Shown here one piece after another: positions 18,341 through 29,100 of a DNA stretch of 64,000 nt. Numbering within the stretch: the stretch's first letter is position 1; each line of letters starts with the position of its first letter. Source of the DNA: Bacteroides fragilis. GTDB lineage: Bacteria; Bacteroidota; Bacteroidia; Bacteroidales; Bacteroidaceae. The DNA is taken from contig NZ_CP018937.1 in assembly GCF_002849695.1 (NCBI RefSeq), positions 4,836,001-4,900,000 on the forward strand. The letters are read 5' to 3'. The translations under genes were made by a program, and so were the position numbers. A model generated the notes under the pieces. The model was not told where the DNA came from and ran no database searches. It saw nothing but the letters and a program-made list of their open reading frames with translations.

Positions 18341-19876
18341 CTATCCGTTTTGTAATACGTCCGCTTTCTCCGGTCCGCCCGGTTCGGGAGTTTCTTGTGG
18401 GTGAATCACATCGAAATAATAGATGCCTTGTTCCTTCAGATAGTCCAGGAAGGACGGCAACCGCATGCAGAAACGGCTCCAGTCTTTTGCGCCGGGTGAA
18501 GTCCATGCCGATTCTGCCAAGGCTATCAAACGCGGGAAGGTCATGAAATCCAGTCGTTTGGCATCCGCGATCCGTTCGGTCCAGAGTGTGAACTGCATAC
18601 CCAGTATCTGATCTTCGTATCCTTTAAAGAGATGGCTGATCGGTTCGGGAAAAGCGTAGACATCTTGCAACGGATTGAACCCATCCCAATAGCGTCCCAC
18701 TTTATGTGAGGCATCCTGTACGAAATCGCCATACAGCGGACGGCGCGGAGTCAGCACTACCTGATAGCCCTGTTCAAGCGCTTTCAGCAACTGGTACTTG
18801 CGGTCGTGACGCCACCACATTACCAGTGCTTTCGAGGGGGAGATACCGGCATCTACTATTTCGTCCCAACCGATCATCTTCTTGCCTTTGGCTGCTACCA
18901 GATCGGCGGCACGGCGGATGAAGTAATGCTCCAGTCCGGTTTCATTGACCAGCCCTTTTTCCTTTATGAAGTTCTGGATATCCGGATCTGTGAACCAGTT
19001 CTGGTTACCATAGTGCACTTCGTCACCTCCGATATGGATATAGGGAGCCGGAAAGAGGGCGGTTATTTCATCGAGCACATCGCTGATAAAACGATAAGTT
19101 TCTTCTTTGCAAGGATGGAATGTGAAATGCTTCCAGCGTCCTTCACCTCCTCCCGATACCTCCGGATAGGCACGGCAGACTGCCGTGGCATGTCCCGGCA
19201 TATCGAACTCCGGAATCACCATAATCTGGCGTTCGGCTGCATAGGCCACGATCTCCCGGATGTCGTCCTGTGTATAGAACTGCGGAGCTGCTTTGGCATC
19301 ATGCCAATTACCGACGGCTCCTATCTCCGTCAGCTTAGGATATTTCTTGATTTCAATGCGCCATCCCGGTTCGTCTGTCAGATGCCAGTGGAATACATTG
19401 AGATGAAGCCTTGCCATCAGGTCGAGGTATTGTTTTACTTTCTCTTTGCCGAAGAAGTGGCGGCTTTCATCGAGCATAAATCCGCGCCATGCGTAGCGTG
19501 GCGAACTGTAAATCCGGCAACAGCGGATTTTGCCCCGTCCGTGCTGTGCCAGTTGTCTGATGGCCTGGTCGGCATAAAATGCGCCTTTCTCAGAAGTGGC
19601 ATCAATGAAGATAGAATCCGGCGTAATTTCCAGTTGATATGCTTCATCTGAATATGCTGTACCGATGGCAGGCAGAGACTTAGAGATAGTAGTTCGTACA
19701 CACTCAGCCGAAACTTCGTCATAAGAGAATGTACCCTTATGTGTCTCTATCGCAGAAGGAGCGGGGAATAGCTTTTGTGCTTGTAAGCTTTGAAAAGCAA
19801 ATAGAGCAAGAAGAAGAAATTTTATTCTCCCTCTTGCTGTATTATGAATGAATAATGATCTGTTGGTTCGTTTCAT
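18341..19876 (-). CDS. GH20 beta-N-acetylhexosaminidase
   Basis: A 511-residue secreted enzyme with signal core IKFLLLALFAFQSLQAQ. It has the family's small N-terminal alpha/beta domain and a TIM barrel beginning at YSSPRYAWRGFMLDESRHFF. The catalytic Asp-Glu pair is in HIGGDEVHYG (near residues 284-285), where Glu is the acid/base and Asp orients the substrate acetamido group. Further family motifs are WHLTDEPGWRIEIKKYP, MPGHATA and MQFTLWTE. It removes terminal GlcNAc or GalNAc. The 56-bp gap to the GH2 start and common strand place it in the locus A operon. Confidence 0.92.
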   Translation of the reverse strand: MKRTNRSLFIHNTARGRIKFLLLALFAFQSLQAQKLFPAPSAIETHKGTFSYDEVSAECVRTTISKSLPAIGTAYSDEAYQLEITPDSIFIDATSEKGAFYADQAIRQLAQHGRGKIRCCRIYSSPRYAWRGFMLDESRHFFGKEKVKQYLDLMARLHLNVFHWHLTDEPGWRIEIKKYPKLTEIGAVGNWHDAKAAPQFYTQDDIREIVAYAAERQIMVIPEFDMPGHATAVCRAYPEVSGGGEGRWKHFTFHPCKEETYRFISDVLDEITALFPAPYIHIGGDEVHYGNQNWFTDPDIQNFIKEKGLVNETGLEHYFIRRAADLVAAKGKKMIGWDEIVDAGISPSKALVMWWRHDRKYQLLKALEQGYQVVLTPRRPLYGDFVQDASHKVGRYWDGFNPLQDVYAFPEPISHLFKGYEDQILGMQFTLWTERIADAKRLDFMTFPRLIALAESAWTSPGAKDWSRFCMRLPSFLDYLKEQGIYYFDVIHPQETPEPGGPEKADVLQNG

Positions 19877-19906
19877 CCTATGTCTTTAACTTGTTAGCAT
19901 TCTTTT

Positions 19907-20818
19907 TTACTTAAATACTTCCATTATGGGCCTTCCGATCCATACTTGTGGCTGTTTCAGTTTGAAAATGGCAGCCACGGTAGCGGCTACGTCAAACTGC
20001 ATCATGCTGGCCTGAATCTCATGCCCTTTCCTGATATTTTTCCCCGAGATGATGAACGGAGTCTCCATCTCCGGCATTGTTTTTCCTCCGTGTCCTTTAT
20101 TGATTCCGCCATGGTCGGATGTTACTATAAAAATCGTTTCATCCAGCATTCCGGCTTCTTTCACCGCGTCAATCACTTTGCCGATGTATCCGTCTATTTC
20201 TTCAAGCTTCTGGTAATAAGCCGGTGTGTCATGTCCTTCCTTATGTCCTACATGATCCGGATTATCCCAGGCGATAAGTGTCAAAGTCGGCTTTTTCTCT
20301 TTAATATACTTCACGGCTTTTTCACATAGTTCCGTAGGATATTTTTCATAGTTAATCCCTTGGTTGTATTTGTTTACTGCCAGCGTATCCACCAGATATT
20401 TGATGCCGATCCATTCGTAGAGAGTGCCAATTTCAGCTTTCGGGTCAGCTTCGCGGAGCAATTGGAATACAGTTGGAAAAATGCCATCTTTACTTAATTC
20501 TTTCGAAGGAAGATCCGGAGTGCTTGAATTCCAAGTCGTGTATCCGTGTAGCTCTGGCCCTGCTCCCATGAACATAGATGCCCAGTTCACTGCACTGGAC
20601 GAAGGGAGTACAGAGCGTTTGGTCAGTGTGTAAGAACCATTATTCATTAATTGTTTGATATGGGGGATATTAGCTTTCTCTACACTGTAGGCACCCCAGC
20701 CGTCCAGTCCAATCAAGACTACATGTTTGGCTTTCCACTTGCTGCCGGCATGGCAATTGGGAGCTATCGTTAATAAGCAGATAATTAAACAGGCAAATTT
20801 AAACAGTTGTGTTTTCAT
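19907..20818 (-). CDS. Type I phosphodiesterase/nucleotide pyrophosphatase (alkaline phosphatase superfamily)
   Basis: A 303-residue secreted metalloenzyme (signal MKTQLFKFACLIICLLTIAPNCHA). The core of the alkaline phosphatase fold is visible: VVLIGLDGWGAY (metal Asp), LPSSSAVNWASMFMGAGPELHGYT (nucleophile Ser region), WDNPDHVGHKEGHD (metal Asp/His near residue 193) and TSDHGGINKGHGG (near 235). The cysteine/serine-x-Pro-x-Arg signature of sulfatases is absent, so a phosphodiester or other phospho-substituent is a better guess than sulfate. It sits between GH88 and GH20 in locus A, implying the glycan or its decoration carries such a group. Confidence 0.82.
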   Translation of the reverse strand: MKTQLFKFACLIICLLTIAPNCHAGSKWKAKHVVLIGLDGWGAYSVEKANIPHIKQLMNNGSYTLTKRSVLPSSSAVNWASMFMGAGPELHGYTTWNSSTPDLPSKELSKDGIFPTVFQLLREADPKAEIGTLYEWIGIKYLVDTLAVNKYNQGINYEKYPTELCEKAVKYIKEKKPTLTLIAWDNPDHVGHKEGHDTPAYYQKLEEIDGYIGKVIDAVKEAGMLDETIFIVTSDHGGINKGHGGKTMPEMETPFIISGKNIRKGHEIQASMMQFDVAATVAAIFKLKQPQVWIGRPIMEVFK

Positions 20819-20838
20819 GATACTTCTTTATTATAAAA

Positions 20839-22050
20839 TTATTTATCTAAATCTTTTCTACGCTTCAGGGCTTCCAGAAAGTAGTAGTCTGCATAGTTCA
20901 GAGGTACGTCGATTTCACTATTGTGCGGAATACTGCCTACGCTATGCATCAGGATAAAATTGCCGTTAGTGCCCAATGTGGCCCGATAGTCAGGTGAGGC
21001 GAGACTATGCATGATGCGGTCTGCATATTCTCTGTAAGAAGCGGCATCGGGGACATCATATGTGCTGATTTCGTACAGGGCAGAAGCGATGCAGGATGCA
21101 GAAGAAGCGTCCCGGGGTTCATCGGGTATATTGGGTGCGTCCATGTCCCAGTAAGGTATCAGATCTTCGGGCATGTGCGGATCATTTTTCATCCTATTGA
21201 ATGTTTTCAGTGCCTGATCCAGATATTTGCGGTCTTTCGTTTCACGATAGCAAATAGTGAAACCGTAGATGGCCCATGCCTGTCCGCGTGACCAAACCGA
21301 TTCATCAGCATATCCTTGTGCTGTCTGTTTATGGCGTACGGAGCCGTCCGAAATATTGTAGTCCACTACGTGATAGCAACTTCCATCAGGACGGAAATGC
21401 TCGGAAAGAGTACGGTCGGCATGTGCTACGGCTACTTTATAGAAAGTGGAATCACCGGACAGTTTGGTTGCTTCGAACAGAAGTTCCAGATTCATCATGT
21501 TGTCAATGATAACCGGACATTCCCAGCCCCTTTCACTTTGCCAGCTATTACCTTTTACATCCCAGCTTTGAATGACTCCGGCATTGGGGCGGAAACGCGT
21601 ACAAAGTGATTTGGCTGCCTGTACCATTACGTTTTTATATGCAGCTGTATCGGGAGCGAGCCTCAGGCCGTTACCAAAACTGCAATTAATGATGAATCCT
21701 ATATCGTGATGCCAAGTCAGGTGTTCGGCCGGGCGAATGGCTTCAGTATATTTTCTGGCCAGTGGGAGGTAGCTGGTGTCACCTGTCAGTTCGTACATAT
21801 ACCAGATGCTACCGGGAAAAAATCCACTGCGCCAATCGGCATATCCGCAGTAATATACAGATCCATCTCTATTGAGAGTTACAGGATTGAGACATTTTCC
21901 GCTTGCTTCGATGGTGTCGATGGCTAAACCGAGTTGTGCTTTGGCAAATTCTACATTTTCTGTTATAAAAGACGGTACTGTGGGTTTGTGGTTTGAGCAA
22001 GCCACACATATCATTGCGCAGGCTGCTCCCAATAAGGGTTTTAAGTTCAT
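20839..22050 (-). CDS. GH88 unsaturated glucuronyl hydrolase, lipoprotein
   Basis: A 403-residue alpha/alpha-barrel enzyme with a lipoprotein signal (MNLKPLLGAACAMICVACSN, lipobox VAC). Family landmarks include WRSGFFPGSIWYMYELTGD, HDIGFIINCSFGNG, CPVIIDNMMNLELLFEA (candidate catalytic Asp), AQGYADESVWSRGQAWAIYGFT and DASSASCIASALYE. GH88 enzymes hydrate the delta-4,5-unsaturated uronic acid left by polysaccharide lyases, releasing it from oligosaccharides. It therefore acts directly after the lyase encoded 3 bp upstream, and its presence is strong evidence that the locus A substrate contains uronic acid. Confidence 0.92.
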   Translation of the reverse strand: MNLKPLLGAACAMICVACSNHKPTVPSFITENVEFAKAQLGLAIDTIEASGKCLNPVTLNRDGSVYYCGYADWRSGFFPGSIWYMYELTGDTSYLPLARKYTEAIRPAEHLTWHHDIGFIINCSFGNGLRLAPDTAAYKNVMVQAAKSLCTRFRPNAGVIQSWDVKGNSWQSERGWECPVIIDNMMNLELLFEATKLSGDSTFYKVAVAHADRTLSEHFRPDGSCYHVVDYNISDGSVRHKQTAQGYADESVWSRGQAWAIYGFTICYRETKDRKYLDQALKTFNRMKNDPHMPEDLIPYWDMDAPNIPDEPRDASSASCIASALYEISTYDVPDAASYREYADRIMHSLASPDYRATLGTNGNFILMHSVGSIPHNSEIDVPLNYADYYFLEALKRRKDLDK

Positions 22051-22053
22051 GTT

Positions 22054-23961
22054 TTATTGTTTTTTTATGGTAAAAGAATAATTTCCTGTTTTATGAATGT
22101 TTGTTGCTGTGAGTGTAATGCGACAAATCGATTTACCCCATACATTGGATAGCCGGGGATCTGTTAATGGGATTATTTCTGTTTTCACATCGAACAGTTG
22201 TTTATCATATTCTATGACGGCTTTCTTTCCTTTTACTTCCAATTGAATTTTTCCCGGTATTTCCGTACACACCTGCCCCCATGTCATGAAATTGATTTGA
22301 TTAGGCTGTTTGGCTGTCTTCAGACGGAAAGAATCTGAAATCCGTAATTGTCCTTTCTGAAGTGAATAGGAACGTATCCATGATTCCACTTCTGCTTCGG
22401 CCGGATAGGCTGTCGCTATATTGGCTGTGAATGTGTTTTTCTTCTTGTCAGCCTGTACTTGTGTTGCTTTGTATGTTGCTCCGTATTTCTGGGGGACGCC
22501 ATTAATCAGGGGGAGATTGTGATAATTGCTCTGCATGGTCCAAATGGTGTAGCGATCCTTGCTGAATGTCTGGCGTGTATAGGTCCCTACTCCGGCATCG
22601 ATAAGAAAAGGAGTTTGGTCTATCCAGAAAGAGAAGGTACCTGCGTCATTATGATTATGGCTTTCGTCGTTATATCCTCCTTTAGCGGCCAGGAAGTTTC
22701 CTTTATTGTCAGTTATATAGCAGAATTCGGTTTCCGGATACCAGGAGAATGGGGGAGTCAGATGTGCCGCTTGAGTTTCTTTTAGTTCGTTCGCAATTTT
22801 TATAGTAGCAAGCGTACGGTATATATCGCGTCCGGAAGGAAGCTTATTGGTGTTAATCATAGCAGCGAATCCTTTCATTTCGTTACTGTTTACAGCCTTG
22901 CCATACCGGAATATCAAGGGAGCGTCTCCACTGCTTTTCGCCGAGGCATCAGCGAAATTAACCACCCATCCTTTGCCCACGTATGAACGTGATATATATT
23001 CGCCCATATTCTTTATCATGGGATTATCGAAGATGGAGACAGTTCCTCCGGTAACGGCTGACAGTAATTCCAGATAATCAAACATTTTTCCTGCGGCATG
23101 TCCCCAGTAGGAGGGACCTTCCTTACATGCACCGTCGGTATGGGTATAGTTGATGAATTTATCTACCGAAACCATACTGCGGTATACTGCCTTCGCTAAC
23201 ATTTCTTTATCATTTTCAAGCAGCATAAAACACATTAAGGCGTTGCTGTTACACCAAGGATTCCAGTTGTTGACCATCATTCCCGGTTTATAGTCCACTG
23301 CCATCCACCAGAAGTGATCGTTATTCATGTAAGGATCCAGTATACGCTGTTGAAGCGTATGCCGTAAACGTTCGGATATGGCAGGATTGAGTTTGTCAAA
23401 TTCTTGATGCATGTAATAATAGGTCCATGCGAGTAAAGAGCCCAGGTCACCTGCTGTCAGGTCTATGATGTTTTCTTTAAAATCGGGCAGTGAGCGGTGA
23501 GACTGTTGTGCATTCAAATGGGCGGCCAATGCCCAGGAAGTCATCTCGCAGGAATGATATACACCGTTGATCAGCTGATCGATAAATCGTCCTTTTCCTT
23601 CTGCGAGTTCAGCGAGTAGCAGGTCGGCTATGGCATTGTTATTGTTGGCGAAAGGAGTTTCCATGACGCTACGGTTGCCGCTGCGTTCAAACTCCATATA
23701 ATCAGTTGCTTTCACAACCTGCCATTGATAATTCAACTGCTTCTCTCCGCGAAGGATACATTCATTCTTGAAAGAGCCTAAAAAAGTGTCCCATCCGGTT
23801 CGGTCGGTATAAGCAGGATAAGTGACCCATTGTTGATTTAATATAAGCACTTCCTGCAAACTGCTTACGCTGGCTTGTTTTTGAAGATAGTTCCGTTCTG
23901 TATAGCTGAGGGCTCTTACAGTACAGCATAGCAAGAGAGTGAATATTAATAATTTCTTCAT
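22054..23961 (-). CDS. Heparinase II/III-like polysaccharide lyase
   Basis: A 635-residue protein with a signal peptide (MKKLLIFTLLLCCTVRALS), an N-terminal alpha/alpha toroid and a C-terminal anti-parallel beta-sheet domain of the heparinase II/III type. Likely active-site segments are NNWNPWCNSNALMCF, DGACKEGPSYWGH (Tyr near residue 283) and DESHNHNDAGTF (His near residue 433), matching the Tyr/His eliminase pattern of this superfamily. It should cut uronic-acid glycans by beta-elimination, giving the unsaturated ends used by the adjacent GH88. The exact PL family and substrate (glycosaminoglycan or another uronate polymer) cannot be settled by eye. Confidence 0.85.
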   Translation of the reverse strand: MKKLLIFTLLLCCTVRALSYTERNYLQKQASVSSLQEVLILNQQWVTYPAYTDRTGWDTFLGSFKNECILRGEKQLNYQWQVVKATDYMEFERSGNRSVMETPFANNNNAIADLLLAELAEGKGRFIDQLINGVYHSCEMTSWALAAHLNAQQSHRSLPDFKENIIDLTAGDLGSLLAWTYYYMHQEFDKLNPAISERLRHTLQQRILDPYMNNDHFWWMAVDYKPGMMVNNWNPWCNSNALMCFMLLENDKEMLAKAVYRSMVSVDKFINYTHTDGACKEGPSYWGHAAGKMFDYLELLSAVTGGTVSIFDNPMIKNMGEYISRSYVGKGWVVNFADASAKSSGDAPLIFRYGKAVNSNEMKGFAAMINTNKLPSGRDIYRTLATIKIANELKETQAAHLTPPFSWYPETEFCYITDNKGNFLAAKGGYNDESHNHNDAGTFSFWIDQTPFLIDAGVGTYTRQTFSKDRYTIWTMQSNYHNLPLINGVPQKYGATYKATQVQADKKKNTFTANIATAYPAEAEVESWIRSYSLQKGQLRISDSFRLKTAKQPNQINFMTWGQVCTEIPGKIQLEVKGKKAVIEYDKQLFDVKTEIIPLTDPRLSNVWGKSICRITLTATNIHKTGNYSFTIKKQ

Positions 23962-23989
23962 CGTAATAAAATTAAGATTTTAACGTAGG

Positions 23990-23997
23990 CAAAGTAA
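23990..23997 (-). promoter_or_regulatory. Possible internal promoter before the lyase gene
   Basis: TTACTTTG on the minus strand, close to the TAnnTTTG consensus but one base short, lies about 30 bp before the lyase ATG. It may let the enzyme genes be transcribed separately from susCD. No clear -33 element is seen, so this is weak. Confidence 0.35.
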
Positions 23998-24161
23998 CAA
24001 AATTTATTGCTATTTCATCTTACTAAATGGTTCTTAATGCTATATAAATTTTCTATTTTAGTTGGATATTTGAGGGAGTCAATCCTCAAAAGAGGAAAAG
24101 TCGATAAGAGAGTTTATTTAGAACTTTCTTTTCAGATGGAATAGAGGGCGTGTGTCGAAAC

Positions 24162-24256
24162 TCATCACAGAAGACACTGAGTAACACAGAGTGAATTTTA
24201 AGTCATTGATTATCTATGTTGATAATCTGTGATAATCCGTGTAATCTGTGGCGAAA
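24162..24256. repeat. ~95-bp palindromic interspersed repeat, copy 2
   Basis: Starts TCATCACAGAAGAC and ends CCGTGTAATCTGTGGCGA, with an inner GATAATCTGTGATAATCC. It is placed in the 350-bp gap between susD and the lyase gene of locus A. The remainder of 23962-24311 has no gene and no further clear structure. Confidence 0.8.
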
Positions 24257-24311
24257 AGAGTTTTGACACAGCCCTTTGGTTTATAAGAATCAGTAGCTTA
24301 AACGTATTTGT

Positions 24312-26159
24312 TTAATTCCAGCCCGAGTTCTGAGTCAGTGATTTGTTCATATCAGTTTCATGTTTTGGGATTGGCCATACATAATATTGGTCTCCTCCCC
24401 ATGTATAAGGATAGGTGACAGTACCCCATACATCTTTCATCCCGGCTGTACCATCAGCATTATTAAACTTACTTTCTTTCCATGTTTTCCAACGGAGTTC
24501 TTCGTAAAAGTCAACCCCTTCACCTGCTGTTTCCCAGCGGAATTCATTCTGGATGCGAATGCGCATATCTTCCTGTCCCTGGACCATAGTGGCAGTATTG
24601 CTGTTCAACAGTGCAACACCGGCACGTTGGCGTACTTTATTCAACCATTCGATGGCCTCGTCGGTTTTACCCTGCTCATTCAATGCTTCAGCCAATCCTA
24701 TGACGACAGTTGCGTAGCGGATAATTGGCAGGTCAATCGGAGATTGTTCGCGATTGGTCATTTCACTTGAACCTTCGGCAACAAATTTGCGGAACAAATA
24801 GTATAAATGGCTCTGGGTGTCAGTGCGTAAGTCATAAGGATAATCGGTGTCGGCACCATAATAAGGCCAGCGTGAAGTGAAGGTGTGGTCTACGCTGTTT
24901 CCGGAACCATCATATGTAGCATATGGAGTGATGACAGTCTGGGCTAAACGAGGATCTCGGCTGTCATAAGCAGCTTTAATACGGGCCTCGTTTCCTGCCG
25001 GCAGATAGAATGCTTTTGCCTTGTCACTCAGCTTTTCCAGACGTCCGTCTACTTTTGCTTTTATTTTTTTTACCATATCGTCTAATGCCTCTTCCGTACC
25101 GTCAAAGCCGATTTCGCGATACTGTGCTTTTACTGTTGCCGGATCAGTATTACGCAAGAAGAATACTTCACGGTCTTTAATATCTAAGCTTGAGAACCCC
25201 GGAATGTATTCATCCCAGTTAAATTTACTGCCGTCTATATTTTCGTAGGTTTCTACAAAATCCACACTGGCCAACATGGTGTTCCAGCAAGAACCAAATG
25301 TAGTACGGCCGCCATAACGGAAGCTCATGGAATTTCCGTAAGTGCTGCCATTGTTATCGATACACTGCAAAGAGAAGATAGCTTCATCACTCTGTTCATT
25401 AGCTTCCTTGAAGAGTTGCTTGTAACCATCCTGAAATAATGAATGTCCCAATTCACCTACTTTATGGAAATCTGCTTCCGCTTTACTCCATTCTTTGGTC
25501 CACAGATAGATTTTGCCACGCAGTGCATAAGCCACTGATTTGGTGACATGACCCCATTCTGCTTTACCGGCAGCGATACGGTCGGGGAAATTCGGATCGT
25601 TTATTGCGTCGGTTAAATCTTGTATGCAGAAATTCCATATATTCTCTTCGCTTTCACGTGGTTTGTCTGCTTGATCAAGTTCCATAGGCGTATTATAATA
25701 AGGAACACCCCTGAAGACTGCATTCAGTTTGTAATAATAAAACGCACGCAATACTTTTGCTTCGGATAATAATTTGCCTTTTACGCTTTCACTTATCGGT
25801 GCGTCGGGTAGATGTACAATGGCATCATTGGCACGATAGATACCTGCATAATGTTGTTTCCAATAGTCTGAGAATATTCCGGAACCGATAGAAGCTGTAC
25901 CGGCCAGCAGTGGATAATCGTTGTCGCGGCAGGTTGCACCCACGCTGAATGCCTCCATTAGATAAGCCTCTTTTGCCACATACCCTTCGCGCAGGGTGGC
26001 GTAGATAGAGGCTACTCCCATAGTACAAAAGTTTTCATTACTCCACATACTGCCCGATGATGCTTTATCATATGGCTTTGTGTCCAGTAAATCTCCCTGG
26101 CAACTGCTTATAGCAATTGCTGTGGCTGTTAATATGAATAATTTATTTAATAGTTTCAT
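24312..26159 (-). CDS. SusD/RagB family glycan-binding lipoprotein (locus A)
   Basis: A 615-residue outer-membrane lipoprotein (MKLLNKLFILTATAIAISSCQGD, lipobox SSC) with the SusD tetratricopeptide-like helical fold: LLDTKPYDKASSGSMW at the start, AKVLRAFYYYKLNAVFRGVPYY, YALRGKIYLWTKEWSKAEADF, and the C-terminal LNEQGKTDEAIEWLNKVRQRAGV and FRWETAGEGVDFYEELRW. It caps the SusC channel encoded 17 bp upstream and hands over oligosaccharides for import. Its ligand specificity is not deducible from sequence alone. Confidence 0.95.
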   Translation of the reverse strand: MKLLNKLFILTATAIAISSCQGDLLDTKPYDKASSGSMWSNENFCTMGVASIYATLREGYVAKEAYLMEAFSVGATCRDNDYPLLAGTASIGSGIFSDYWKQHYAGIYRANDAIVHLPDAPISESVKGKLLSEAKVLRAFYYYKLNAVFRGVPYYNTPMELDQADKPRESEENIWNFCIQDLTDAINDPNFPDRIAAGKAEWGHVTKSVAYALRGKIYLWTKEWSKAEADFHKVGELGHSLFQDGYKQLFKEANEQSDEAIFSLQCIDNNGSTYGNSMSFRYGGRTTFGSCWNTMLASVDFVETYENIDGSKFNWDEYIPGFSSLDIKDREVFFLRNTDPATVKAQYREIGFDGTEEALDDMVKKIKAKVDGRLEKLSDKAKAFYLPAGNEARIKAAYDSRDPRLAQTVITPYATYDGSGNSVDHTFTSRWPYYGADTDYPYDLRTDTQSHLYYLFRKFVAEGSSEMTNREQSPIDLPIIRYATVVIGLAEALNEQGKTDEAIEWLNKVRQRAGVALLNSNTATMVQGQEDMRIRIQNEFRWETAGEGVDFYEELRWKTWKESKFNNADGTAGMKDVWGTVTYPYTWGGDQYYVWPIPKHETDMNKSLTQNSGWN

Positions 26160-26176
26160 AAGATTTCAAGATTTAT

Positions 26177-29100
26177 TTAGAATGTTATATTGGCACCTAT
26201 TGCAATTGTTCTAAACGGAGAATAGCCCATACCGGTAGCAGATTCCGGGTCTTGGCCTTCAAATCCGGTAATTGTCAGCAGATTTTCAGCTGAAACGTAA
26301 ACACGTGCATTCTGCATAGCGATTTTTGAAACCCAGTTTTTCGGTAGAGTATAACCTAAAGACAGGTTCTTCAATTTGATATAATCACCTTTGTATAGCC
26401 ATAAAGTTGTATTTCCATGACGATTTTGTACATAGCCGTCTATATAAGCCATACGCGGATATTTCGCATTGATGTTGGTACGTGGATCATCCGGATTTTC
26501 GGGATTGTAGAAATAATGGTTTTCGGCAATCCGTTGTGCGATGGTGCTACCCCATTCTGTAGATGCGGCATTATAGCCAGTGGTTGCTCCCCAGTATATG
26601 CTGAATCCGGCAGCTCCCGCCCATACCATAGAGAGGTCGAATCCTTTCCATGCGGCAGAGGCCTGAAAACCGAAATTGTATTTGGGCTTATTGGATGTTT
26701 TTTGGAAAGTATAGTCGTTATCGTCACCATATACTCCATTATTATTGGAGTCGGCATAGATGTAATCACCATACCAGATCTTGTTTTTGGCAACCGTCTT
26801 GCCTGGTTGAAATTCATATCCGGCTGCGATCATGTCTTTTACCCATGTCATATCTTTTTCTGTACGGATCATACCGGTCTTAGGTCCTCCTTGAGGATTT
26901 ACGCTGCCATCCGCATTGTAGTAAGAGCCATTGCCATGATAAACGTTCCGTAAATAGTATTCATTCATCATGCGGCCTTCAACAATGGGGGTTGTGCCAC
27001 CACTGGACACTTTACCGATATTATCTTCCCATTTACCTCCGGTCAGTTTGTTACTCGGATCTTCTACCCATGTTCTTTCATAAGAGCCGTTATAGGCATC
27101 TATATTGCTTTTGTTGTATGAGAAGTTGCCGTTAATGGAGTAGCTTACCCCTCCTATGTTATCACGCCATCCCAGTGATAACTCAACTCCCTTATTGCTC
27201 ACTTTGGCGAGGTTCTGACGGGGGGCAGTCATTGTTCCGAATACATAAGGAATAGTTGGGCGGTATAAGATACCGTCGGTTTTCTTCTGATACAGGTCGG
27301 CACTTATGCTCAGACGGTCCTTTAATAAATTAACATCAACACCAAAGTTGACAGAGGTGGTAGATTCCCATTTCAGTAAGCTATTGGCGATGGCACCCAT
27401 ATACAGTGCGGAATTTAAGGCATTTCCAAATACTGCGTTGGTGGTACTGTATACCGACATGTATTCGTAGTTACCAATTTCAGAGTTACCTAATTTACCC
27501 CAGGATGCACGGATTTTCAGGTTATCCAGCCAGGTACGGGTATTTTCCATGAAGCTTTCTTCTGAGATACGCCATGCACCTGATAAGGAAGGGAAGAATC
27601 CCCAACGATGATCTTTATGGAAGCGTGAGGATCCGTCATAACGGAAATTCGCCTCAAATAAATACCGGGAATTATATGCATAGTTCACGCGTCCGAATAC
27701 AGAACGTGTGGCATAATCCTGGGTTGCACCTTTGGTACTTGTCATTTCGGTTGCTTCATCAAACTGGTTCAGTGATTCGTCGATCAAGCCTTTCTTTGCG
27801 GCATCTACAGTATAGTAATTCTTGTAGAATTCCTGATAACCTAACAATGCGGATACGTCGTGTTTCTGAGCAAATGTGTGATGGTAGTTTAACAGGTTTT
27901 CCAATGTATAAGAGTAATTGGATTCATAACCGAAACTTGTGCTTAATTGAGAAGGAGGAGTGATACCATCGACAATTACCCCGTCACTGAAACGTGTCTG
28001 ATAAGCGGGTACTCCCCATTGGCGGGTTTCGTAGATGTAACGGTTGTAATTGAAGTTGAAATCCCAACTTAGATCTTTAAAGAACTTGACCTTACTAAAC
28101 AGGGTCGTGTTGAAACGGTTGTAGCGTTTGAAGCCATCATTCCGTGCCAGTTTATATAGTGGGTTATTGGCTGTTGCACGTTCGTCCGGACATTCCGGGT
28201 AGCCGAAACTTCCGTTCCATTCGGGATAAGTACCGGCTGTAGATTGTCGGAGGAAAGTATTGGCATTACTAAAGTCACCCACTTCACGGTCCATTTGTGA
28301 GGCATAAGTGCGCGTACCTAAAGTCAACCATTGAGTTGGGTTGGCTTCAATATTGGCACGTACAGAGTAGGTTTTGTTGGCTGTATTGTCTACAATACCT
28401 TCATTATCCTGATAACGGGCTGACAATAAGAAACGAATTTTGTTAGATCCTCCTGAAACCGAAAGATTATGTTCGTGTATCATACCTCCTGAGTATAGCT
28501 CTTTCAGCCAGTTGGTATTTGGGTATGCGATGTAATTAGGAACACCGTTTTCGTTTACTCCATTGGGATCTTTTGATTTCTCTCTCCACAAATCGATATA
28601 CTTTTGGTCAAAAAGAGTTCCGGAGCCAACATTTTCGCAAGATTCGTTCATTAATTCCATATAATCCGCATAGTTGCTCATAGTTTCTATCATGCGTGTC
28701 GGGCTGTTGAAAGAGACGCGTCCACTATAGTTTACCTGTATCTTGTCGCGATCGCCGCTTTTTGTTGTGACTAAGATGACTCCGTTGGCAGCACGGGCAC
28801 CATAAATAGCACAAGAAGCTGCATCTTTTAGAATAGAGATATTTTCTATATCCTGAGGGTTAATGGCATTCAATGAACCTTCCATGCCATCGATGATAAT
28901 CAAAGGTGAGGCATTATTCATTGTACCGTTACCGCGTACCCGTAGGGTTGTGTTATCCTCTCCCGGCATTGCCGAGCCTGAACTGGCTTGAAGTCCTGGA
29001 CTTAGACCGGCTAATGCCGAAGATACTGTCGTAATGGGGCGTGATTTAGTTTGTTCTTCAAAATCAACGGAAGATACGGCACCTGTTAAATTTGCTTTCT

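Noticed and set aside
19907..20818. Calling this locus A enzyme a sulfatase
   Set aside because: The formylglycine signature (Cys or Ser followed by x-Pro-x-Arg) is absent; the motifs fit type I phosphodiesterases instead.
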